57,100 bases of DNA from Zygnema cylindricum (Eukaryota > Streptophyta > Zygnematophyceae > Zygnematales > Zygnemataceae): NCBI GenBank assembly GCA_037447655.1, contig JBBHKE010001336.1, positions 64,001 through 121,100 on the forward strand. The letters are read 5' to 3'. How positions within the stretch are numbered: position 1 is the first letter of the stretch; every line of letters starts with the position of its first letter. Position numbers and translations under genes: made by a program. The notes under the pieces are model-generated. The model was not told the origin of the DNA. It searched no databases and saw nothing but the letters and a program-made list of their open reading frames with translations. Shown here piece after piece: positions 33,651-46,300 of this stretch.

Positions 33651-34814
33651 GAAATTAATACAGATAAAATGCACAAAATGCTACATATTCTTCTGAAGTA
33701 ACTCCGTTTAAACGTTTAATCAAATTCAACATCATCAAAAAACGTTTGAGAAAAAGCAGATTCCGTTAAACTGAGAGAAACTGTTTTGTGTAACATAGAA
33801 TCGTTCCCATGGCTACTGAAAAAGTTGTAACCCTAAAGAGGAACAGTTCAAAAAAAGGTTTGACCAGCAATAATTGCAACGCTTCTATGTGTGGTACAGT
33901 TTGGTTAAATTGTACGGATGAAAAATGTTTGCTACACCATGTATCGCTATTAGGGTTGATGGTTTTTGTCACGTGGAAGCATAGATGTTTCATTCGTACT
34001 ATGCGCACGGTAAAGTATTTTGAAAAAGAATGCATATGCGCATTATTCAAAATTTCACATTTTTTCATAGTTGTTCAAATCGCGCGATTTTTTCCTTTTT
34101 CCCGATTAAAACGTATAATTCGTGACTTTTGAATAAATCGGAAAAAAACGTGATGTACTTTCTGTCCAGTAAACTGAACGGCTAATACACTTGTATGTAC
34201 ACTTGTACTTGTGGGATTGTTAATCTGACGGTTGGGATTAGAATTCCTCACTGTACGATTGGCTCCATCGTGTATTGCTATTAGTGTTGATGTTTTTCCC
34301 GCCACTTAAAACATAATTCTTACGTACAACGCTTGTGTGATTTTCAATTTGGAGACCGCCAATCGGAAGCTGAGAATCTAGCCTTTCAATCGCAACCGTC
34401 AGATCCAGAATCCGACATGCGTGTACAGAGAAAAGATGTTTTAATTAGCTTTTTCACGGTGTACTTTTCATTCGTGCGTCAAAAAACTTACCATCATTCA
34501 CCAGTAAGTTCAAACTGAAATAAAATAGGAACAGGGTTGAGGTTGCACATCGTTCGATAGAGAATTAAACGACATGTCTAAATTTTGAAAAAAAATCGCA
34601 CAAAAAAAAAATATTTCTGTGAGTTTTTGAGGGACTTTTTTATTTAAACCGTCCAGATTCGGACGATCGGACGGTCGCTGATCAAAGTAGGCGGATTTAA
34701 AAAGATCACATGAAAAGCCCATAACACAACTTACGAAAGGACAATCTGTCATATTAGCGTCTGCAATTTGAGGGCCACACTAATAAAGCCTCAAATTGAC
34801 CAACCAGGCAGTAT
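33651..34814. mobile_element. Cluster of CACCGTG-family pieces and a three-copy repeat
   Basis: 33938-34262 begins GCTACACCATGTATCGCTATT, and 34262-34463 is a second copy ending CACGGTGTA, so two family members lie side by side. 34155-34181 is the inverted 27-bp word also found at 11420 and 11542. 34510-34752 is the reverse-orientation member of the 13500/36047 repeat. The Tfb4 promoter should lie in the first few hundred bases. Confidence 0.6.
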
Positions 34815-35463
34815 TGCTGCATTCACACCGGAAATGGGATGATGAATGAGATGAGGAAATGAATGATCCCGTACCATTCATTTCGCAAAAAAACAAAAGC
34901 AGAGGCGCTAAACTGACCGACTGCTCGGCTGGTCAACCTTTTTGGGGGCGTAGCGACGGACAAAATATACGATTTGGAGCGTGCCTACAGACAAAAACGT
35001 ACGGTCAAGTGCGTCAAAAACTTGACAACTGTGGTAAGTCAATCTTCTTTTCCGGGAACCCTTTTCGGAATTCAGAAATCCGACTTTGAAAAAACCATGA
35101 AGTCGCATCTCGAATGATTCATCCGTACTATAACGAAATTTTCTTAAAATGGTAACCCAATAAACGAATAACCAATCAAAATCAACTAGAATCGAACGTA
35201 AAAAAATGGTAAAGGCAATTTTTTTTTTTGTAATTTTGACGAAACAATCATCTAAAATATAACGTAAAAAAAATGTCAAAAAACGAAGGCATGGTACGAA
35301 CGGATTTGAGTCATTCGACGCTTAATCGTACGGCAACATTGAACAACATCGCGACGTTTTAGTTGACTTGAAATGACGTCAAAGGCGATTCACGTCCAAA
35401 CAAAACAAAAGGACATTCGTTTCCTCATCTCATTCATCATCCATTTCCGGTGTGAATGCAGCA
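34815..35463. mobile_element. DNA transposon-like element with about 45-bp terminal inverted repeats
   Basis: The left end TGCTGCATTCACACCGGAAA continues for about 45 bp and is matched, with one indel, by the inverted right end TTTCCGGTGTGAATGCAGCA. TAT flanks both ends (34812-34814 and 35464-35466), a possible 3-bp target duplication. The interior has no recognised transposase. The superfamily is open: PIF/Harbinger is possible from duplication length, but TAT departs from the usual TWA. Confidence 0.7.
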
Positions 35464-36345
35464 TATGGGACGATAAAAAAATATAAAATACCACACTGCC
35501 AAAAAAATTACCAAAACCTACGGACCAACCCCTGTTGGGTGGCTGCAAAACAACTTTCCGAAAAAGCTATGAACTGTCCGTACTCTCTCTCGTCGCACTC
35601 TCACCGCTCTCCACCGCGCTCATTTTAACTCCATCGCAATATTTCGAAATTTTGTTTGGTTGCCCATCCGCTTTTTTTTTTTTTCCTGTTTTTTTTCCCA
35701 CGGAATGTCATCCTACGCCGTGTCAGTTCGCTAAAAAAATTCGTCCGGCGGCGTGCGCTGTACTTTTATCTTACGTCAAATTCGGACGTTCGTACAGGAG
35801 TGTGCACGACGCACACACATACAGTATGCCTACGTTGCGCGAGTTTTGTGCCAAGTTTTGTGCGCCTACCAAAGGCCTACCATAAAAAAACCTACTTTTG
35901 AACTATGAAAATAACGAACGCGCAAGTAACGATTCACATAGGCACACTTTGAAAAGTACACCGTAAAATCAGCGCTAAAATCCAAAATAACGTTTCAAAA
36001 TATTGGTTACATGGGGACACGCCCTAAGTCCCATAGAATCATAGTTCAAAAGTAGGCGTTTCTATTGTAGGTCTTTTGTCGGCGCCTTCATCGTAAGTTG
36101 TGTTATGAGCTTTTCATGTGATCTTCTTACATCGCTACTTTGATCAGCGACCGTCCGATCGTCTAAATCTGACGGTTTAAATAATAAGTCGCTCAAAACT
36201 CACAGAAAAAGATTTTTTTGTCCGTTTTTTTTTTCAAATTTAGACATGACGTTTAATTCGCTATCGATCCATGTGCAACTCAGCCCTGTTACTATTTTAT
36301 TTCATTTTGCGGCCAATACAATATGGGTCTTAAGGCCATATTGTC
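35464..36345. repeat. Intergenic repeats
   Basis: 36047-36345 is the third copy of the dispersed repeat seen at 13500-13796. At 36006-36025 ACATGGGGACACGCCCTAAG resembles the right TIR of the 143-1285 element, but I found no matching left end. The frame at 35535-35885 shows no family features. Confidence 0.5.
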
Positions 36346-36349
36346 CTGC

Positions 36350-37045
36350 TCAATTCTCCTGCTCTCGCTCCCTCTCTCTCTCTTCCCCCCCCCTCTCTCT
36401 CCCTTCCCCCCCCCTCTCTCTCTCTTCCCCTCCTCTCTCTCTCTCTATCTTCTTCTCTCCCCCTCTCTTCCCCCATCGCCCGCTCTCCCCTCTCTCCTCT
36501 CTCTCTCTTTCCCTCTCCCTCCCTCCCGCCTCCCCTCCCTCCCCTCCCTCCCTCCCTCCCTCCAGTCCTTCCTCCCTCCCTCTCCCCTTCCCCTCTCCCC
36601 CTTTCCCTCTCCCGCTCCCACTCTCTCTCCCTTCCTCCTTCTCTCTCTATCTCTCCTTTCTTTCTCTCACTCACTGTATCTACGAAGTTCAGGGTGTTTT
36701 TTTTTCAACTCTCTCTCTCCTCCCTCTCTCCTCCCCCCCTCACCCCCCCTCCCCTCTTGCCACCTTTTCCCTTCGCGCCTTTCCCCCCTCTCTCCTCTCT
36801 TCTTCCTCTCCCTTTTTTGCCTCCCCCCCCCCTCCCTCCCTCATCCTCCCTCCCTCCCTCATCCCCCCCTCCTTTCCCCCCTTCTCTCCCTTTCCTCCCT
36901 TCCCCCTTTCCTCCCTTCCCCCTTTCCTCCCTTCCCCCCCTTCCCCCCCTCCCACTCCCCTCACCTTTCTCCCTTCCCCCTCCCCCTTCCCCCCTCCTCC
37001 CTCCCTTCTCTCTCTCCCTCCCTCCATCCCTCCCTCTTGTTTCCC
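36350..37045. repeat. Long CT-rich low-complexity tract, about 700 bp
   Basis: Almost pure C/T on the plus strand, broken only near 36675-36710. All long frames here (Pro/Ser/Leu on plus, Gly/Arg/Glu on minus) are products of base composition. Confidence 0.9.
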
Positions 37046-39850
37046 TTGTTTTGTGATTGTTTTGTCATAAAAAACATATAAACGTTTTTTTGTGCAAAAA
37101 AAAATTATTTTGTGCAAAAAAAAAATATTTTGTGCAAAGAAATGCTCAAGCTCCTGAATGAGATTGTGAGTTAAATACGTAAAAAAAAATTATATACCAC
37201 TTTGTTACTTAATTTTGTATTTTTTTCGTAAATCATGTTTTTATTCAAGATTTGTCCTCAAGCTTTTTAATTTTACACACAAATTGTTCCAATGTCGTCT
37301 ATGGTTTCTGTTAAAAAAAGAGGTAAAAATTTAAAGCATTAAAGGAACAATCATGATGGGAATTTACTGTTGATGATGGAGCAAATGTCCCAATTACCAT
37401 GTTAAAAGAAATTAGTGGATTTATTGTTCATGTGGTGTTAAATGTAAAGAATGAAAATGATTTTATGGAAAAAAATATGTATAACATGGCAAAGATGTTT
37501 TGTCATTTTTTTTTCAGAATGGACAATCGGGGTGACTCGTTGCTTATAGGATAACTATCCCAAGCTCTGTATAAACCATTATTGAATGAGTCTGTTATGG
37601 AAATTGGGACTCTTGGATGGAATCTGAATAAACTTGAAAACGGATACAAGAAACCAGTATAAACGTGAAAACGGACAACAAAAAACCAGTATAAACGTGA
37701 AAACGAACGACAAAAAACCAAAGCAAAAAAACATATATATACTTAACACTTCCACCATCAACGCCGTCTTCAACAAAAAACAAATCAACTTTCTCTAATG
37801 ACTCAAATCGGGGCCCAATTCTCTATAGTGAAAGATATATGCAAAGCATACCAATTTTTTCGATCATGGATCGGGAATCACGAGCGAATGATCCTCGAAA
37901 AAAAAAAAAAGATTTTATAAAGGTTTATGATTGGAAAGTCATTTGGAAAAAGGTTAAATAATTGACGAGAATGTTGTAAGGGTAAACACAAGCATAAGTA
38001 CGCCAACCTTGAACAAAAAAATATATAATTTGTAGGTTTCCGACATGTGATGGAAATACTAAATAATGAGCAGAGTTTATTGTAACCAAAAATGCTTATT
38101 TAAGGTAAACGTTTTAAAAAATTTTAGAATTGTGTGAACTCTGTGATGGTCTAGTTTATAAATTTGTTTTTTCTCTGGTCTAGTTTATAATTTTGTTTAT
38201 TGGCGGATAATTTTGTTTTTTCTGGCTCCGCTGTGTTTTTTTTTTACTTAGTGTTTTTTATTGTGTAGTTGTTGGTATTTTTCATTTGTTTTATTCTCAT
38301 CAACAAAATCATAATGATTTCTTTTTTATTCTTTTAAATGGCATATTGAGTTTGTATATGCATATTCCAGTATAGAATTACAAAAATAACTTCTTTTTTT
38401 AGATGATGAAAAAAAAATGATTTTTAGATGCATGATTTAAAATTTAGTACATAACGTGCATGTATGAAAAAAAATTGCAGGGGTGTTTGACCTCCACTTT
38501 CACTCATGGGTCACTCGCAAAAGTTTACGCTGTCGTCGTCTCTCCCCTTGTACCTCACAGTGTCACTCTTTTCTTTTTCTTCTTGAAATAAAACACAACA
38601 ATATTAATATGAAACGAAAGAGCTCTAGTTTTTTTTTTTAGTACCTTTGGGCGTAGCTTGATGGTACTCGAGTGAGGAAAGATTAAAAAAAAGAGAGAGA
38701 AAAATGAAGTCTATATTGCGAAATTTGCGATGGTAAAGCCATTTGTGTACAATCACAAGCAAGCATGACATCACATTATCACAAAACCGAGAACATTTAC
38801 AACGTTATAAAAAAATAAACGTCGACAACTGTCGCTATTTATGTAAAAGTCAACAACTGTCGGAAGATTTGTAGTGCTCTACAACTGTCACAACCACATC
38901 GACAACGATCACAGTGCAAAGTAATTCCAATTTCCAAAAATGAAATTATGATCTCTAACGTTGTCCAAGTTAATTTTTTATATTCTTTACTTCAATCTTA
39001 ATGTTGCAAAAATTTCGTTGATGACAAAATGAAGTTGAAAAGGACAAAATTTCAAAAAATGTAACAACAATCAAACGTCGACTCTCTCGAAAAATTTGAA
39101 CGCTAAACATTTCTTCATCAATTCAACATTTCCTTTTGCTTTTAAGTTGTTTTTACTTGTTGTTTTTTCTCGTTTTTGTTATTTTTTTTTTCTTTTTATT
39201 TATGCTATTATTATTTATTATTATTATTTATTTCTTTATGCACATTTTTTTTTTTGACAGTGAATCACTATTCTTCCCAACTTTCAAGTTGTCATATAAT
39301 TCTTTTCATCTGTTAAAATAATTTATAAATAATCAAGAAGACTTTAGAAAGACAATTTTTAAATATGAAAAACTGACACCGCGAATCGTAACCAACACTA
39401 ACAACGATACTAACTCAAAGACGTTGACCCTTCATGCCAGCAAAGTTTTTTTTTTTTTTTTTTCATAGCTCTAATTTATTAAGCATTTGAAATACGTAAT
39501 ACCTAGATTAGAGTTACAAACACAAGAATAAAAAACCTCACAAAATATATTTCTTGAATATAATACAACTCACGGCGTATTATTATTTTTTACTTTTTAC
39601 AATATACGAGAAACAACATCATACAAACCCTAGCCAAAAAAAAAAAAAAAAGTAAATAACGATATGACAAAGAGCACCCGTAAAGGTCAACTTTTCTCAA
39701 CATTAGTCAATTTTAGTAAACTTTAGTCTGTTGTTGAACGGACTTGCTTATTTTTTTTACCCAAATTCCATAATTATTCCAAAATAATCCCCCCATACTT
39801 TGTGTGACAGATTATGGCTTATAAAAAAAAAAAAAAAAAACTGAACAGTC
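37046..39850. other. AT-rich intergenic stretch without a supported gene
   Basis: A 50-codon open stretch starts at the ATG near 37399 (MLKEISGFIVHVVLNVKNEN) and opens further upstream in frame. It has no acceptor/donor pair or family match that I can defend. 37636-37720 holds about 2.5 copies of a 32-bp unit around CCAGTATAAACGTGAAAACG. 38470-38580 is the most GC-balanced part but shows no motif. Confidence 0.4.
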
Positions 39851-40460
39851 CATTTTTACGATTTTGAAAAAAAAAGAAAAGATAAGGAAAAGGAAAACAA
39901 AAAGAAAGACAGAAACAGAAATAGAAAAAGAGAAAGAGAAAGAGAAAAAGGAAAAGGAAAAGGAAAAGGAAAAGGAGAAGGAAAACGAAAAAGACAAGGA
40001 AAAAGATTAAGTAAAGCAAAGCAAAATAAAAAAGAAAGACACAAAAAAAAAGAAATAGAAAAAGAGAAAGATAGAGAGAGAAAGAAAGAGAAGGAAGAAA
40101 TGGAATGAGGAAAGGAATGGAAAATGGAAAGGAAGGGAATGGAAGGAATGGAATGGAATGGAAGGAATGGAAGGAATGGAATGGAATGGAATGGAATGGG
40201 GAAGGAAGGAAGGAAGGAAGGAATGGAAGGAAGGAAGGAAGGAAGGAAGGAAGGAAGGAAGGAAGGAAGGAAGGAAGGAAAGAAGGAAGGAAGGAAGGAA
40301 GGAAGGAAGGAAGGAAGGAAGGAAGGAAGGAAGGAAGGAAGGAAGAGGAAGGAAGGAAGGACAAGGAAAGAAAGGAATGACCTCAAAGATGGAAAGGAAA
40401 AGAAATGGAATGGAATGGAAAAAGATCGAAAACAAAGAAAGGAATTAAAAGGAGTTGAAC
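39851..40460. repeat. Purine-rich tract with (GGAA)n and GGAAT units
   Basis: 40202-40343 is essentially (GGAA)n with single-base interruptions. It is preceded by GGAATGGAAT-type units (40090-40200) and AAAGAG-rich sequence. The antisense frames rich in FLPS are artefacts. Confidence 0.9.
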
Positions 40461-41894
40461 TGAAATAAAGAAGATATCAGTTTCACAACCGTTAAGAAAT
40501 CGAAAAAAAAAACTTTCTTTCTCCTCCACTTTTCCTCCATTTTTTCCCTCCACTCTATCCCTCCACTCTATCCTCCATTTTATCCTCCGTTTTTTTCCCT
40601 CCACTTTATCCCTCCACTTTCTCCTCCACCTAATCCCTCCACTTTACACTATCACTCCACCTTCTCCTCCATTTTATCCTCCGCTATCCCTCCACTTTCT
40701 CCTCCATTTTCTCCTCCACTTTATCTCCCACATTTTCCTCCACTTTCTCCTCCATTTTCTCCTCCACTTTATCTCCCACATTTTCCTCCACTTTCTCCTC
40801 CACTTCTTATCTTTTACATTCTAGTCTCGTTAGATTAAATGAGGCTGCTTAAAAATTCGGGTACCATTTCACAGTTCAAAATTTTAGGATTTAGAAAACC
40901 CTAAAAAACCCTAAAAAACCCTAAAATTTTAGAGTTTCAATATCCCATCTCCAAAAATTATGGTCACAACATTTGGACCCGCCAAGTCTCCCAAAACAAA
41001 ACCTGCGAAAGGAAACAATCAAGTAATAGAAAAAATAAAAATTAATGAGAAAAAAGGCTTGCAAACCGAAAATATCAAGTTTGACATTGCAACAGTAAAT
41101 GGTTTCTGATAGTTTGTGCCAGAAAAAAGAAATAGATAAAAAAGGGGGCGCTTTTTTGATAAGAAATAACCAAAACATTATACAAATTTATATTTACAAA
41201 TAGGAGTTTGTTGAAACAAAAATAAGAAAAAATTATTGGGAAACAAAAACGTGGGCTTTCATATTTTGGATTTCAAGAATGTGAACGACGGCTTTCAAAA
41301 CACAAATACGTAAAATATATGTACATATACATAAATATATACATGTATGCATACATGTATGTCTACATTTTTATATATATATAAGCCGGTCGCAACTTGT
41401 TTTTGGCAAAAAGTCATAAAATAGTGTTAACAACACTATTTAAGTAAGTGGTTGAACAATCAACCATACCTCTTTACACTAAATCAACACTGTACATTTT
41501 CTCCTTTAAAAGTGATGAGCAGTGTAGTGGACTGCTTTCTGGTTGATACTTGTACAGACGACATCAGGAAAAAGAGATACATTTTAGACTAAAAAAAAAC
41601 AACAAAATTTGGTACCCAAAAAAAATGTTATTTTTTACTTATGATCATTTGCGTGTTCTTGGAAGCATAAAAACATTTGAAAATTGATACCCAAGGCAGA
41701 TGTTCACAGAATGAATATTACACACATTGTTAAGCAAACAATGTCCAGTTTTTCACCACTAAATACCGTATTTGAGTCCAACAAAAAATCATTTGACCAA
41801 CAAACAAATTCCAATATTAACAAAAACACTTCAAATCAGTGAAAAGTTAAAGCGTTTACGATTTTACAAGCCTGGGACAGAAAAAGATGGAAAG
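40461..41894. repeat. CTCCACTTT minisatellite and intergenic DNA
   Basis: 40516-40806 is an imperfect tandem array of about 12-bp units (TCCTCCACTTT). 40880-40925 carries three AACCCTAAAA units. The remaining stretch to 41894 has no recognisable gene. Confidence 0.6.
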
Positions 41895-42587
41895 TACATC
41901 GTGAATCGCTATTAGCGTTAACAATACTAATTCCGTTTTTTGCCCTCTGGACTAGTGTTGTGTATCGGGTAATTTCTTATCGCGATAAATTCGATAACCA
42001 ATAACCGATTACCGATAACTGATAACTGATAACCAATAACTGATAACCGAAAACCAATAACTGATAACTGATAACCAATAGCCGATAACCAATAACCGGT
42101 AACCAATAACGATATATCGGTTATCAAACGGTGAGGCGGCCCGACATATCGCTCCAAGACCAACAAAAAATTATCGCGATACATTTATTGGGGGGGGGGG
42201 TCCATACCAGAGTACAGAATTGCAGTACGGAAATAAAGTACGGAAATCGCAATAGAGGGGGGGAAAGGGGGGGCTTTTGACAAAAAAATCGGAACTTTTC
42301 TCGGTTTTTTTTTTTTATTGGTAATTTATCGCAATAATTGCCTTACCTGTATGTCGATTATCAGTAGGGTCCAAAAAAGGTACATATCGGCTATCGGCAA
42401 GAGGCTCCCAATACACAACACTACTCTGGACACAAAATAGTGTTGTTGATACTAATTGCTTTTTTTCTCAACGCTAATTCTTTTTACAGTTCACAATATT
42501 CCAAGGCATTTGGATCGGAAATAATATTAACACTAAAACAGTCCTCATACTAATTATGTCTTAACACTAATAGCGATTCACGGTGTA
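41895..42587. mobile_element. CACCGTG-family element interrupted by a hAT-type MITE
   Basis: The outer ends are TACATCGTGAATCGCTATTAG and the inverted CTAATAGCGATTCACGGTGTA. Between them, 41953-42423 is a 471-bp hAT-type MITE (TAGTGTTGTGTATCGG...AATACACAACACTA) with the exact 8-bp target duplication CTCTGGAC at 41945-41952 and 42424-42431. The hAT copy contains a heptamer-like array of ATAACC/ATAACT words at 41995-42115. This is the clearest nesting in the window. Confidence 0.85.
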
Positions 42588-42804
42588 TGTTAGTCCAAAG
42601 ATGCAGAAATTGAGAACATACTATAAATATTTAATCGGAATCTTTCGCAATAATAGTAAGTTAATTTGCATACTGAAATTTCATATGCAAATGTAAAATA
42701 TGTCGTCGTTGTACACCCTTTATAATTATGTAATAAATCAAAAAACATTGGAGAGAAAAGAAAATTGCAAACAAGTAAAAAAAAAAGGTAAATAGGGATC
42801 ACAA

Positions 42805-43330
42805 CTATCCAACCCACAAATCTGAGCCAAGACTAGCTCCTAATGAAGCTTGAAAAAATGCAAAAAATGAGAAAAGAAAGTACAAGAAAAAAAGAAAGTA
42901 AAAAGGGAACATACAGAGGAAATATAAAAAGGGAATATAAAAAATCATATCTATCCAGGCGCCTGTTCCCACCCAAAAGAGTGAACCAAGACTGACCTAC
43001 AGGAGCTTTAGGAGCTTGTATGAAAAAAGAAAGTAAAAAAGGAAATATAAAAAGGGAATATAAAATGGGAATATAAAAAAGGGAATGTAAAATCTATACC
43101 TATCCATGTGTCTGTTAACACCCAAAAGTGTGAACCAAGACCGGCTCCTATAAAAGCTGTAGGAGGTTGCATGAAAAAAGAATGTAAAAAGGGAAATATC
43201 AGAAGGGAATATAAAAATGGGAATATAAAGTGGGTTTTAAAGAAGGGAGTGTAAAAACCATACCTATCCACGTGCCTGTTCCCACCCAAAAGTGTGAACC
43301 AAGACCGGCTCCTATAGAAGCTCCAATGAG
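42805..43330 (-). repeat. Four tandem copies of a 57-nt exon cassette with its intron
   Basis: The unit encodes A-(F/S)-(I/L)-GAGLGSHFWV...TWI and has phase 1 at both ends. Copies are the end of exon 5 (to 43264), exon 6 (43156-43100), a degenerate copy (about 43010-42950) with a 2-nt deletion and a lost GT donor, and the terminal exon (42848-42805). The period is about 147-164 bp. The intervening introns share GGGAATATAAAA words, so exon and intron were copied together. Confidence 0.85.
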
Positions 43331-46300
43331 AGCTGCAAATCCTTTCACAGCTCCAATAACCGCTACTCTCGCGACACGTGTCACCTGTGCCTCGACAATT
43401 CCGTCTTTATCTTCTTTTAAATACCATTTTGTCCTTTCATTATAAAGCACTCTCGCTGATTTGAAGGACTCCAAACTGACTTGTACAATCCATTGAGCCG
43501 CAATGCTCAATAAATGACCTGTATAGCAAAAAAATGTTAGCAAAAAGATATAGGAAAAGATATAGCAAAAGATATAGGAAAAAGATATAGGAAGGAGACG
43601 AAGAAATCCACGTCAGAGATAGGACAATTGCCTCAAATTTAGTAAAAAAAGCATAGTAGTTTCATGTAGGAATAGGACAACTGCTCATATAATAGTTTTC
43701 AGCAATTGCAATGCTCAGTAAATGACTTATATTGCAAAAAAACAAAAGAATTCATGTCAGGAATAGGACAATAGCTTTCATTTCCAGTCCAGATAATTTT
43801 TTTTCCAGTAAATTTGGAACGAACCATTCCCCTGAGGCTTGAGGAAGATATTCTCAACCATTATAAGAACAATTAACAAGGAGACTTAAAATACATGTCC
43901 AGTTTCACTTTAAAAAACGAAATTATCAAAAAACATGAGAAAGTAGACCTTACATTGCTATTAGAGTTAGTGGATTATTAACACTGAGGTGAATCTAATA
44001 ATAACTACACTAGATTATGTTTTGCCACGTGGGTTAGTGTTATTAACACTGAGTTACAATTTTGGGTAAAAAAAACATGCGCTCAAACTGCACCGCTATA
44101 TTTTTTCTCAGTGCACACTTATCTGATCGTCAATCGGAGACGCCAATAGAAAGGTGAGATTCTTTCCTTCCAATAACAACCATTGGATTGAAAATGTGAC
44201 AAATGTGCATGGAGAAAAGATGTTTTAAGAAGCGAAAAAAACTTTAACACTTCTAACAATTAGCGGTGTAGTGTTATTAACTCTGATAGCGAAGGGCAGT
44301 GCAGTTACCATTTTTTCCAATCAGAATGAAAAAAACTTCTTGCGACTTACATCTAAAAGTTGTAACGCATACTTTTGAGACTAACTCCCCATCTTGAACT
44401 CCTCGTGCCGCCTTTCGCAAAGCTGAATCATAGTAGTCTGATAAGCTCAAAACCCTAAAAAACATGTGTTAACTTTGACTACATTTCTTTGACTACAATT
44501 TACAAATTAATTGCAAAAGGACACAGGAACAATATTTGAGGCATATTTACGGCAAACTGGTAATCACCAAAATTTCTTAATGGACTATTCCCGACGCAAA
44601 AGTGGGAGACAGACCAACAAAGGTTTTTTTTAATCTTCCGGAATAAACGGCTGCAAAAGAAAAAAACATTTCCTCTTTATCCAAAACATATAACTCTATT
44701 CATAATTGAGTTGAAATAGGCGTCTATGGAAAAAGCAGTTAGACCAGGGCCAGCAGTTAAACCGGTTTTTTTTCATCTATTAAAACCAATCAGCTATTAA
44801 CGATGTCTAAACTCATGACATTCGCAGTAAAAACGCCTCACCATTTAAGGATAATAAAACAATTATTATTATTATTATTATTATCAATGAGACACCATAA
44901 TAACCATCATCACCTCATGCAGGCATAGAAAAGAAGCTCCCGTACTTCGCATTCATATTTACAAGTATAGTTAATAACAACAGAATAATTATGAGCGAAC
45001 TGCATTATTTATACCTTTTATCAGCTTATTTGCACTTCTTTGTTCAACATATCGAACAATGATACGCTCCAATATTCTTCTTGCTGTTAATACTGTCACC
45101 TGGGCCAACAGTCATTGGAACAACCAACGGAATGAAACTGCCCTCTCACTCTCCCTCTCCCTATTAAAGAAATCCAATGGGAGGGAATGGTGTTCATTAG
45201 ATACAGTGTGTTGTAACCTTTTTAACTGCAATAAGCACAAACTAAAAAATGTAATATTTACAGAGCTTAAAAATATGTAATCTTTGAAAAGCGATAATAT
45301 AATCACTGACGTTAAACGAGAGGTACTGTATAAGCATACAAAAATATAATTTACGTAGTCATTAAATAAAAATAGTAATTGTAGAAATTGATTTCATTAC
45401 TAACGAATTATATCATAATCTATCCTCAACTTGCAAACGAAGCACATGGAAAGCTAATCAAATAAACTGCGAGCTCCAAAAAAACAATTGAAAATCAAGC
45501 TTATATGTAAATCTCTTTTAAAGTATTGAAACTCTGAACAAGACTTCACTTTACTTTATAAATATTTCTTCAATGTATTTTAAATACAATAAAAAAACAC
45601 AACAAGTTTCCATACCTCTCGTGCAGCTGTCCATAGACTCGAAATCAATGGCGCCACTAAGTCCGGAACTGGACGAGGAGGTGAAGGTCCATCTTCATCC
45701 TCTAACTCGTCCTCCTCAATTTGTAAATAGCTCTCGAGAACTACTATATAGTTAAGGAGGATAGCACGAATTCCTGCCATCATAAGAGCCTTCGGATAAA
45801 AAGCAGAAAATAATGGCTTAAGCTTTATGTCGTAGGTTTTACGAGTACTACGGAAAAGCGAGACATTCCTCTTCTGTTTCCAGTAATCGTCGTTATCGTC
45901 GAAGCAATGAACAGATGATATCCCTATGGTTGGTCTGCAAAACAGACAGTCAATAAATGCACTAAGCATTATGCATAAGCTCAACGTTTACTGCATTTCT
46001 CACTTGGGTAAACAAGCGCCGCACTGCCCATCCCTATGAGAGTTAAACACTTTAATTCGAGTGAGAGCTTTTGTGACCAGAAACCATAAATTAGTGGTAA
46101 TAACATTATTTTGGAAAGTGGCCCACTTTAGCAAATGGCAAACCATCTAGTGAAGTATCAGCGCTAATAATTCACTAACTCTAGTAGCGATGGGCAGTGT
46201 TCCCTTCCCATTGCTATTAATGTTAAAATCAAGAGTTCTTTTTCTCATTACAGAGTTTCCGATTTTTAATCTTGACACCACGATCGAAAAGTGAGACTGC

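Noticed and set aside
33184-33696. 170-codon plus-strand frame across the Tfb4 first exon
   Set aside because: Most of it is CT microsatellite translated as Leu/Ser/Pro. The real exon is on the minus strand with an ATG at 33473 and matching phases.
36246-37117. Long open frames of 114-274 codons on both strands
   Set aside because: They run through nearly pure CT sequence and encode only Pro/Ser/Leu or Gly/Arg/Glu. No start context, splice signal or family motif supports them.
37354-37555. About 65-codon open stretch (ITMLKEISGFIVHVVLNV)
   Set aside because: Looks protein-like but has no recognised family, no partner exons and no clear splice sites. Too short to claim.
39812-40468. Open frames encoding FLPS or GRKE repeats
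   Set aside because: Direct translations of a (GGAA)n tract; open in several frames at once, as expected for a 4-bp repeat.
41995-42115. Short regularly repeated units that might suggest a repeat-spacer array
   Set aside because: The units are contiguous heptamer-like ATAACC words inside a hAT-type MITE, without unique spacers, in a eukaryotic genome. Not CRISPR.
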